Shown here piece by piece: positions 1 through 8,500 of a stretch of 14,509 nt of DNA. The position numbers were made by a program, and so were the translations under genes. Location: positions 1 through 14,509 of the forward strand of contig JAEUNN010000234.1 in NCBI GenBank assembly GCA_016791085.1, written 5' to 3'. This DNA is from Rhodocyclaceae bacterium (lineage in GTDB: Bacteria; Pseudomonadota; Gammaproteobacteria; Burkholderiales; Rhodocyclaceae). The notes beneath the pieces are model-generated. The model saw only the letters and a list, made by a program, of their open reading frames with translations. It ran no database searches and was not told the DNA's origin. Position 1 is the stretch's first letter. Each line of letters opens with the position of its first letter.

Positions 1-2722
1 CTGCGAAATAGGCCTTGGTGCTGTCGTCAGTGGCGATGCCAGTGGGCACGATAAACCCGGCCCGCCCTTCGCCGGAAACCAGTTGCGCGAAAGTTTCGGC
101 GAAAAGCGCGTAGGTGTTTACGTCGCCGACGCCGGTTAGCGGATAGCGCCCTGCGTCATGCGCAAACAGGCTCGCGGCCTCCGCGCCGCGCCGGGCGGCG
201 ACAAATTCGGCGTACAGTGCCTGCTCGGCGATGCCGGGCGGCTGCGGGCCCGCAGTGGCGGCGGTGATCGGATCGAGCGTCTGCAGCAGCATGCCTTGCC
301 GAAGCAGTTCAATGCGCCGGGCGCGCTCGGCCTTGTGCGGGGCTGCGGCTACCAGCGGGCTGCGGCTCGCGAAAAATTCCTCTTCCTGCAGCTTGATGCG
401 CTCCCACGGCGGGTTACCGAGCAGCACGTCAAAGCCGCCTTTTGCGCGTACCTGCGGGAACGCCTGCCACCAGTGAAATGCCTGGGCCGCAGACGCGGCG
501 CGGCTCGCCGCGTCTGCCACGCCCGGGCGCGGCGAACTGCCGTTCTGCACCAGCCATAAGTCCTGGCTGGTCGGCACCCGTTTTTCCGTCTCAGGCGTTT
601 TGGGCAGCACGAATGCCGCGACGAACAGGTCGGCCGCCAGCCGGGCGCGGGATGCCGCGAGCCGTGCCTGCAGTTCAATCCAGGCCGCGCGCTTGGCCTC
701 TACGGCGGTTAGCGTGTCGTCGGGCAGGTGTTCGAAAGCGTCGGCGTCGGCTTCGGCCTGTAGCGGCAGGCCGAATTGGCCCGTGGGCGCGCGGACCTTG
801 GCGATGGCTTTCAGCGCGTCGCGGTTGGCTTTTTTGATGCGGCTCGCCACGTTCTTGTCGTCGCCGGACAGGGCGTTGAAAGCCTGGTCCGGAATGCCGG
901 CGTCGAGTACGGCCGGGTCCAGCACGCCCAAGAGCGCGTCGCCGCAGCGCAGGTGGGCGTCGAGGAAAGTGAGCGGGCGTTCCGGCGTGTAGGCTTCCAG
1001 CCACAGGGCGGTGCGAGCGAGTTCCACGGCGAGCGGATTTTTGTCCACGCCATGGATAGAGCGCGCCACCACGTCACGCAGCGCGAGGCGATAGTCGGCC
1101 GGCAGCGGGTTGCCGTCCGCCGCGCGCAGGCGCGCGACTTCTTCGGCGATGCGCCGCGCCGCGGCGAGCAGGAAGTGGCCGGAACCGCAGGCCGGGTCGC
1201 ACACGGTAAGCGCGAGCAGGGCGTCTATCGGCTGCGCCGGGTTCTCCGCCAGCGTGCGTTCGATAACCGGGACGAGCGCGCTTTTGATCAGTTCCTGCAC
1301 CAGGCTGTCCGGCGTGTAGTAAGAACCCGTTAGTTTGCGGGCGTTGCCACGGCTGCTGGCGGCGTCCTCGTCGCCGGCAAAGCCGAAGCGGCGGGCACCG
1401 CCGGCCAGCGTCAGTTGCGGTACCAGTTCCAGCAGGCTTTCATAGACGCTGCCGAGTTCTTCGCTATCCATGTCGCGGTAGTTGACGCGGGACAGCGCGG
1501 CGCCGTCGCGGAAAAAGCACAGGCTGAATAGAGCGGACAGCAGCGCGGCATTGTCGAGTTGCGCGGTGTGCAGATCCGCGCACTGGTCCGCGGCAAACAG
1601 GCCGCCCAGCGCAGGCAGCCCGAGCGCGGGCTGGCCGGCACCCAGGCCGGCAAACGTGATGCTCAATGCCTGCCACAGGTCGGCATGGCTGTCGTAGCTG
1701 CGGCGCCGCGCGGCGAGCCGGCGCAGGCGGGCCAGGCTGTAGCCGGCGAGGTAGCGCGCCCTGGCGTCGGCGGACGCATCCGGTGCGAACACCAGTTCCC
1801 TGTCCTCTATGGTGGCCAGAAAAATGAGCCGGTAAATAAGGCGCAGCAGTTGCTCGAAATAAGCCCGGGTGCTTAGTTCCCCGCTATCGAGGCGGCGGCG
1901 CAGTTCCGCGTTGGCGCGGTGCGCAACGAACCCCGTGCCGAGCGCGCGCAGCGCTTCGGTGACGCCCGCCCGCAGACGGTCGCGCGCGCGTATGCCATCT
2001 TCCTGGGCGGTGTTGCGCCAGCGCTCCAGCGGACAGTCGCCGGGCTCGGCGCCTGCCTTGCCGAAGCGGGAGGCGTGGGCCAATAGCCATAGCGCCGCGA
2101 AATCCGGGTAGAGGTCGTCGCCGAACAGGGCTTCCAGGTCGGCTTCGATATAGGCCGGGCGCGTCAGGCTGGGGTTGTCGCGCAGGATGCGCAGTTTGAG
2201 ACCGTTGCACACGAGGGCCCACAGCGTGCCTTGGTGGGCGTTCAGATATTCCTGCGCGAGCAGGAAAGGCGAGCGGCGGCGTACGCCGTCGCCGAAGTGC
2301 GCGTCGGGCTTGTCGAGCGGCTGGTCGTGTGCGGCCAGAATGAGCGGCACGCGGCCGGCTCCGGCGGCAAAGCCTATAGGGAACAGGCGTTCGCCCAAAG
2401 CTTGCTGGCCGACCGCAGCAATGTCGGCGAAACCGAAGGCATGGCGCAGCAGCGGTTCCAGGAAGTCCCGCAGCGTGGCGGCTTGGGTGCTGATGTCCGT
2501 GCGCACGCGCCGGGCGGCGAAGTCCTGCCATAGCTGCCGGGCGATTTTCCAGTAGCGGCCGATTTCGTCGCGCAGTCTGAGGCCGCGCGGAATGTCGTAG
2601 TCGGCGTCGGCCTGTTCGGCAGCTTCGAGGTGGGCCACCTTGTTCAGAAAATCCGGGGCGAGCAAGCCGCCTTCTATGCTAAGGGCGGAAAAAGCCAATT
2701 CCTGGTGGTTGCGGCGGGCCAT
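1..2722 (-). CDS. Eco57I/PglX-type N6-adenine DNA methyltransferase, DrmMI-like (3' end cut by window edge)
   Basis: This gene probably methylates adenine in host DNA to mark it as self for the restriction/defence proteins encoded upstream. The frame is open from the ATG at 2722 to the window edge, giving 907 visible residues with no stop; the C-terminus lies outside the window. The protein starts MARRNHQELAFSALSIEGG, a beginning typical of large methylases of this type. A GSYYTPD motif lies near residue 467. The SAM-binding motif DPACGSG is at residues 509-515, and the catalytic motif NPPW at 770-773 is the N6-adenine (Eco57I-family) signature. The first ~450 residues are a helical region typical of the family, and the specificity region should lie beyond the edge. 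The start is 19 bases after the SNF2 helicase stop, behind an AAGGAG ribosome-binding site, so the two are co-transcribed. The nearest named relatives are DrmMI of class 1 DISARM and PglX of BREX; the DrmD-like neighbour favours the former. The methylase assignment is firm; the system assignment is inferred. Confidence 0.93.
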   Translation of the reverse strand, partial: MARRNHQELAFSALSIEGGLLAPDFLNKVAHLEAAEQADADYDIPRGLRLRDEIGRYWKIARQLWQDFAARRVRTDISTQAATLRDFLEPLLRHAFGFADIAAVGQQALGERLFPIGFAAGAGRVPLILAAHDQPLDKPDAHFGDGVRRRSPFLLAQEYLNAHQGTLWALVCNGLKLRILRDNPSLTRPAYIEADLEALFGDDLYPDFAALWLLAHASRFGKAGAEPGDCPLERWRNTAQEDGIRARDRLRAGVTEALRALGTGFVAHRANAELRRRLDSGELSTRAYFEQLLRLIYRLIFLATIEDRELVFAPDASADARARYLAGYSLARLRRLAARRRSYDSHADLWQALSITFAGLGAGQPALGLPALGGLFAADQCADLHTAQLDNAALLSALFSLCFFRDGAALSRVNYRDMDSEELGSVYESLLELVPQLTLAGGARRFGFAGDEDAASSRGNARKLTGSYYTPDSLVQELIKSALVPVIERTLAENPAQPIDALLALTVCDPACGSGHFLLAAARRIAEEVARLRAADGNPLPADYRLALRDVVARSIHGVDKNPLAVELARTALWLEAYTPERPLTFLDAHLRCGDALLGVLDPAVLDAGIPDQAFNALSGDDKNVASRIKKANRDALKAIAKVRAPTGQFGLPLQAEADADAFEHLPDDTLTAVEAKRAAWIELQARLAASRARLAADLFVAAFVLPKTPETEKRVPTSQDLWLVQNGSSPRPGVADAASRAASAAQAFHWWQAFPQVRAKGGFDVLLGNPPWERIKLQEEEFFASRSPLVAAAPHKAERARRIELLRQGMLLQTLDPITAATAGPQPPGIAEQALYAEFVAARRGAEAASLFAHDAGRYPLTGVGDVNTYALFAETFAQLVSGEGRAGFIVPTGIATDDSTKAYFA

Positions 2723-2733
2723 ATTTTTATCGA

Positions 2734-2739
2734 CTCCTT
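2734..2739 (-). promoter_or_regulatory. Ribosome-binding site of the methyltransferase gene
   Basis: AAGGAG is read on the minus strand, 11 bases before the ATG at 2722 and just after the helicase TGA at 2742-2744. It fixes the methylase start and shows that it is translated independently within a shared transcript. Confidence 0.7.
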
Positions 2740-2741
2740 GA

Positions 2742-5588
2742 TCAGGCCGGGACCAGCACGAATACACCCATCACATCGACCGGCAGGCTGGGCGCCACGC
2801 GGTATTCGCCGCGGGCCTGGGCGGCTTCGCGCACGCGCCGGTGGTCTTCCAGCAGGGTTTGTGCGCGCCGGCGCGCCAGGGCTTCGAGGGTTTCGCGCTG
2901 CGCATCCAGTTGGTCCAGCGCGCGCTGGATGTGCTGGTCGCGCAGAGGCGGCGGCATGTTGCGCGCCGGTTCGGCGGCCATGAGCGCACGCGCTACGCCC
3001 TGGTCCAGCAGGCTGGCGGCGGGCTCGGCGGGCAGGCCGACGGCCAGGGTTTCTTCGCACAGCATGAGGCGCGATGCGCCGCGCTGGGTGACGCTAAGTT
3101 GGTGGCGCAGGCGCACCAGCAGTACGGTGGTCCTGACTTGTACGGCTTCGGTAAACAGGGCGCCCGCGCGCGCCACGCCGTCCGGCGTCGCGTCCGGGCG
3201 CGCCGTTCCATCGAGCGCGGATTCGAGCAAATGGTCGGCGAGCACGGATACCAGCGGGTGGGTACGGTGTATGTAGTGCGTGCCGGGCGCGGGCGGTTGG
3301 TGAAAATCGATGCGCTGCGTGCCGGCGATGGATTCGCCTTCCAGGCGTTCGCGCACGGCCGCGGGCATGGCGCCGGCGTGGAGCTTGAAGTGGCGCGCGC
3401 CGGCCGGGCCGGCGGGTTCGAGCGGCGCCCCCAGTTGCGCGGCGGCCCGCGTCACGAAACGCTCCACGTCCTGTTCGCCGCCCAGCACGGCCAGGGTTTT
3501 CTGCCATTCGGGCAATACGTCTTCGGGCTTCAGGCGGCGCTGCGCGAACAGGGTGCGATTTTTGGCGGCTTTGTCGCGCGCCGACTGCCAGGCCCTGGCG
3601 ATGGCGGTTTCGGGGTCGCCGAAATCCAGGCCCATTTGCGGGGCCGTGCGCGCCGTCCTGCCTTTGCGCAACAGCACGGCGCCCACCAGCGCCTGCGTCA
3701 GTTTGCCTTCGTCGTCGGGCATGGGCACCAGCACGCCCAGTTCTTTGCGTATGGCGTCGGCCTTTCTGAGGATGACGTGCAGCACGGCGCCGTCGATCGG
3801 GTTGTCCTGCCCGTACAGCATGGTGGCGCGCACTTCGCGCGCTTTCTGGCCGAAGCGGTCGACGCGGCCTTCGCGCTGTTCGTGGCGCGTGGGGTTCCAG
3901 GATAGGTCGTAGTGCACCACGGCCGTAAACAGGTTCTGCAGGTTGATGCCTTCGGACAGGCAGTCGGTGGCCACGAGGATGCGCCGTTCGGATTCGCCCA
4001 TGGCCTCGACCGCGGCTTCGCGCTCGGACGCTGCAAATTCTCCAGTGACGGCATTGATCTGGTGGTCGCGGAACAGGGGGCGCAAATGCTCGGCCACATA
4101 GTGGGCCGTGGCGATGTAGCGGCAGAACACCACGGGCTGAAAGCCGGCCGCCGTAAGTTGTTTGAGATGCTCGATCAGGCAGTTGAGCTTGGGGTCTTTG
4201 GCCCTGCCCGTCAGTGCTTCGGCGCGGGCGCTAAGTTGCGTGAGCAGCTCGCTGTCTTCGACGCGGGCGCCGGGCTCTATGTCCTGGGTGGACAGGTTGT
4301 CGCTGTCGCCGTCCATCACGCGCTGGCGGCATTGGTCCTCGATTTGTTCCACCGTGGCGGCAGCGGCGTCGCCCGTGTCGGTCGCGCGCGCGGCGGCTTC
4401 CAGGCGCGTGCGCAGGGCGTTGACCGCGGCGGCCGGCGAGGATGATATGCAGCGCAACAGTGCCAGCGCGGCCCACCAGCTCATGCGCTGTTGTTTGAGG
4501 CCCTGGTTTTCGGCACGCACGACCAGTTCGCGCGCATAGTCGAGCACGGCGTCGAATAGCCGGCCCCAGTCGCCGGTCAGTGAGTAAGTGATTTCCGCCG
4601 AAAAGCGCTCGGGGAACACATTGCTGTCGCGCCATTCTTCTATGTCCGGGCGGCGGCGCTGGACGAAATGCTGGGCCAGTTGTTCGCGCAGCGGGCGCCG
4701 GCTGTCCGCGGGCGTGGATTGCAGCGCCTTGAATTCCGGATCGAGCAGGCCCAGCAGGTTGTAGAAGGCGTCTTCGTCGCCGGAGTGCGGGGTGGCGGTA
4801 AGCAATATCAGGTGACGCTCGGGATTTTCCGCGAGGCCCTTGAGCAAGGCGTAGCGCTGCTGTCTGCCCTGTCCGCCGTAGGTGCAGGTGTGCGCTTCAT
4901 CGACGATGACGCACTCCGGACAGGCGCGCTGGAATTCGTCGCGGCGGCGGTCGGACTTGATGTAGTCGAGACTGACCACCGTGTAGGGGTAGGCCTCGAA
5001 TATCGCCTGGTTGGCCGGCAGCCCGCGTTCCAGCCGGCTGGCGGTGGTGTCGCGCACGATTTCCGCGGCGATGTGGAAGCGCTGTTTCAGTTCGCGCTGC
5101 CATTGTTCGCACAAGTGCGGCGGGCATAGCACGGCGAGGCGGGCAATTTCGCCGCGGTCCAGCAGTTCCCGCACGATGAGCGCCGCTTCTATGGTTTTGC
5201 CTACGCCCACGTCGTCCGCAATCAACAGGCGCACTACGTCCTGCTTCAGGGCCATCAGCAAAGGTACGAGTTGATAGGCGCGCGGCTCGACCGCGATATT
5301 GCCGAAACTGCGGAATGGCCCCGCGCCACTTTTCAGCTTGAGTTGCAGCGCGTCGCGCAGCAATTGGCCGGCGGCGAAATTGGATGCCTGCTGAACGGTA
5401 GGCCGCGGGAAAATGGCCGGGCCTACCGGACCGGGTTCTATGGGCAGATAGATGAGTGTGGCGTCGTCCTCGGCGGCACCCAATGGGCGCAGATGCAGGG
5501 TGTCGCCGGTGGATTGCGGCAGCACGATCCATTCGCGCCCGCGCGCGGATACGAGGCTGCCGGGCTGAAACGTGGTGTGCATGTTCAT
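2742..5588 (-). CDS. SNF2/RapA-like superfamily 2 helicase, DrmD-like (DISARM class 1 type)
   Basis: This is a 948-residue ATP-driven DNA translocase of the SNF2/RapA group. All the main motifs are visible: motif I DVGVGKT (126-132), motif II DEAH (230-233), motif III TATPHSG (264-270), motif V around ATDCLSEGINLQ (540-551) and motif VI QREGRVDRFGQ (571-581). The N-terminal stretch FQPGSLVSARGREWIVLPQ, the GPFRSFGNIAVEPRAYQL block before motif I and the overall length match, from memory, the DISARM helicase DrmD; I have not run a search. The last ~350 residues follow the helicase core and have no domain I can name. The ATG at 5588 overlaps the stop of the upstream helicase gene (ATGA, 4 bases), which implies translational coupling; a second in-frame ATG at 5582 is possible. 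The methylase follows 19 bases downstream, as in drmD-drmMI pairs. Its likely role is to move along or remodel invading DNA for the defence complex. The helicase call is firm; the DrmD orthology is probable. Confidence 0.93.
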   Translation of the reverse strand: MNMHTTFQPGSLVSARGREWIVLPQSTGDTLHLRPLGAAEDDATLIYLPIEPGPVGPAIFPRPTVQQASNFAAGQLLRDALQLKLKSGAGPFRSFGNIAVEPRAYQLVPLLMALKQDVVRLLIADDVGVGKTIEAALIVRELLDRGEIARLAVLCPPHLCEQWQRELKQRFHIAAEIVRDTTASRLERGLPANQAIFEAYPYTVVSLDYIKSDRRRDEFQRACPECVIVDEAHTCTYGGQGRQQRYALLKGLAENPERHLILLTATPHSGDEDAFYNLLGLLDPEFKALQSTPADSRRPLREQLAQHFVQRRRPDIEEWRDSNVFPERFSAEITYSLTGDWGRLFDAVLDYARELVVRAENQGLKQQRMSWWAALALLRCISSSPAAAVNALRTRLEAAARATDTGDAAAATVEQIEDQCRQRVMDGDSDNLSTQDIEPGARVEDSELLTQLSARAEALTGRAKDPKLNCLIEHLKQLTAAGFQPVVFCRYIATAHYVAEHLRPLFRDHQINAVTGEFAASEREAAVEAMGESERRILVATDCLSEGINLQNLFTAVVHYDLSWNPTRHEQREGRVDRFGQKAREVRATMLYGQDNPIDGAVLHVILRKADAIRKELGVLVPMPDDEGKLTQALVGAVLLRKGRTARTAPQMGLDFGDPETAIARAWQSARDKAAKNRTLFAQRRLKPEDVLPEWQKTLAVLGGEQDVERFVTRAAAQLGAPLEPAGPAGARHFKLHAGAMPAAVRERLEGESIAGTQRIDFHQPPAPGTHYIHRTHPLVSVLADHLLESALDGTARPDATPDGVARAGALFTEAVQVRTTVLLVRLRHQLSVTQRGASRLMLCEETLAVGLPAEPAASLLDQGVARALMAAEPARNMPPPLRDQHIQRALDQLDAQRETLEALARRRAQTLLEDHRRVREAAQARGEYRVAPSLPVDVMGVFVLVPA

Positions 5589-8500
5589 GGGTTTTTGGTC
5601 GTGTCATTGCCGGCGCCGAACAGGTCCGCGTGGGTCCGGAAAATGCCGCTCCAGGCGTGCTGCTCTTTTGGAAAGCGCACCACATAGTAACCGGCGGCTT
5701 CCAGGCAGGCGTTGATGGTTTGGTCCCGGTCGGCCTGGGCGGCGGCGTCATGGTGCGGGCCGTCTATGAAAATGGCGGCTTTCCAGTCGGCATAGAAAAA
5801 ATCTGCCGTCGTGCTGCACCGCGCGATACTGTGCTGGGCGGAGTCCGGCAGCCGGTAGCCGTGTGCCTTGACGTATTCCAGCCACGCCTGTTCCAGCGTA
5901 CTGCCGCTCGCGCGCGCAAGTTCGCCTTGTTGCTCGGCATGGCTGCGGCCGAAGCTGCCCGCCTCGGCGCGCGCCCGCGTGAGCTGGCAAAGTATGTCCA
6001 GTGCTTTGCCCTGGTTGTCGGCATCCTGTCTGTCGATGTGTAGGTGGTCCGGCTGGTTGTAATAGGACAGAAGGCATTTGTAGCAGCCGGCTTCGCAAAT
6101 GGGCTGGCCTTGTGCGTCCGTATCGTCGGTGAGCGCGGCTTTGTCCCAGTAGCCGGTGCTTGGCTGGCGGTAGTGCATGATGCTTAGCGCCTCGGCTGCG
6201 ACTTGGGCGAGCGCATCGGGTTCGGTTGCGATGCGCGTGAGCACACCGGCGCCGCCCTCCGCGGATTCGTAAAACAGGATGGATCGTCGCAAGTCGGCCT
6301 TGGGCAGCGGCTCGGCCATCAGCTCGCTTTCTTCGAGCTGGTAGATGGCTTCGATGCCGCGCTTCAGCGCGTACTGCAGGGTGGCCATGGTTTTGATGTC
6401 CAGTTCTTCGAGCGGGCGCACGATGAGCACGTTGCGCCGGTCTTCGACGTAGGGAACGATGGCTTGCGGAGGCGTCTTGTCCGGCGGTATGTCCGGGTCG
6501 GGTTCGCCGTCTTCCCCGTTGCCGCCCATCCAGTGGCCGGACACGGGGTTGATCATGAAACCGAGCAGGCTTTTCTCCTTGCGGCGGCGCCAGCCCAGGT
6601 TCATGCGCCATACGGTGGCCGCAGCGCCGTATTGCAGTTCGAGCACCGGCGTGCCGTCCGCCTTGAGCAGGGCATGCATGACCTGCAGTTTTTCGTCGCG
6701 CTCGCCGAACTGGATGGTGGTCCGCATTTCGTAGCCCTGGCGCACGCGCTCTTCTTCATTGGCCGTAATGCGCTCGGCGCGCCGGGTGGATACGTTTTCG
6801 ATGCGGTAGAGGTTTTGTACGGCCACGGCGTCCGCCAGAGACGCCGTGCAGGATACGCAGCGGTCGGCGTCGCGCTGGTTGCGGAAATGGCCGTAGCCGC
6901 AAGCCGGGCAGATGCGCGCCACGTCCGTGGTGAGCCGGGCGCCTACGGATACCTGGTCATCGGCGCCGACGGAAAGCATGGCGCGCGTGACGCGATATTG
7001 GCTGCCTTCGTGATAGATGAGGCTGTAAGGCCCGAATTCGGAAAGCGCGAGAAAGCGCGGGCGCGACAGGAAGTTTTCGCGGCCGATTTTGCCTTTGCGT
7101 GCCGGGATGTAGGCCATCAGCGGCAGGCGCGGGAAGTTGTAGCCGGGCAGAAAGCCCTGGCTCGCGAGGTAGCGGTAGGTATAGAAGTCCGAATTCGCCG
7201 AGCCGGATTCCTGCAGCAATAGTGCCTGCTGGCGGAAAGCTTCGTCATGGCGCTGTTTGGCGTCGCGCCGGTCGCGTTCGCTGGCGGCCGGATTGTTCAT
7301 GACTTTCTGGTTGATTTCCATCTGCCGCTTGGTGGCCGCGAACAGATCACGCCAGCGCTTGAGGGCTTCGTCGAATGTGCTGAACGCACGCAGGAATACC
7401 TGGTCGGCGAAGTGTGCGGTGTACCACGGCGCTTTTTGCGGAGTGAGTTCGTCTGCCAGCATGGCGAGTATGCGCAGGCCACGCGCGTGCGCGCGCCGCT
7501 GTGGCGCGTCGGCGTCCATTTGCTGTTTGTACTCGTCAGTCAGGGGCGCCTTGGGGTCGTTCATGTCGAGCAGGCCGCGCACGCTGTTGTCGAGCTTTTT
7601 GCCGGTTTCTGCCAGCCAGACCGCTTGCAGGTGACTCTGGATAAGTTCGCGGTTGGCCAGGTCCAAAGTCGGCGGATTGACCTGACCATGCACCATGCGC
7701 ACGGGATCGCGGAAAAAATATTGGTCGTGCGGCGACTGGGCCGCGCAATAGGTGATGACCAGTGCAGGTTGGCCGGCGCGTCCGGCGCGCCCGCTGCGCT
7801 GCGCATAATTGGCCGGCGTGGGCGGCACGTTGCGCAGATACACCGTGTTCAGCGAAGAAATGTCTACGCCCAGTTCCATCGTGGGCGAACAGAACAGTAC
7901 GGGTAGCCATTCGAGTGGCTTGCCGCGCGAAGCCAACCAGTCGGCTTTGTCCTTGTCGGTAAAGCGGAAGCGGGCTTCGCGCTCCAGGCGGTCGTCCTGC
8001 TCCACCTGGGCGGTGTGCTCGCGGGCCTCGAAGTCGAAAAGTCGATGGACCGGGTTGGCCAGCAGGCCGGCGATGTTGGCGTACAGGTTGCGGAAGTGGG
8101 CGTTGTCGTCGGACAGCCTGCGGCTTTTGCCCGCGCCCAGAATCCAGAGCAGGCAGGTGCCATTGAGCTGGTAGCCGGTCATGCCGAATTCGGTTTCTTC
8201 GGCGACCACGAGGCCATAGGACTTGGCGGCTTTCAACAAGGCCGTGACGATTTCTTCGTAGTGCTCGTCCTTGATCTTGCCGGCGTGCGGGTTGTCGCTG
8301 CCGTCGGGTTCGCGCCAGGCCCCGGCCTTCTTGACGTCCTTGCCAAGTTTGGAGCGGGCGCTGCCCGATACGAGGTAATCGACGTTGCGCCGGTCCTCGT
8401 CCCTGGGCTTGGCAGTGGTGATGAACCAGTTCGAGGCCACGGGCGCTTCGTCTTCGGTAAATCCCCAGGGCTCGCGCAGATTGGCGTAGCTGGCCGTTTT

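Noticed and set aside
1884..2531. 215-codon minus-strand open frame within the methylase region
   Set aside because: It is out of frame with the methylase, which is open from 2722 to the edge and carries DPACGSG and NPPW in one frame; this frame is rich in R, P and A and shows no motif.
2841..3905. 354-codon open frame on the plus strand
   Set aside because: It is antisense to the SNF2 helicase. Long antisense frames are expected in GC-rich genes, and it shows no motif.
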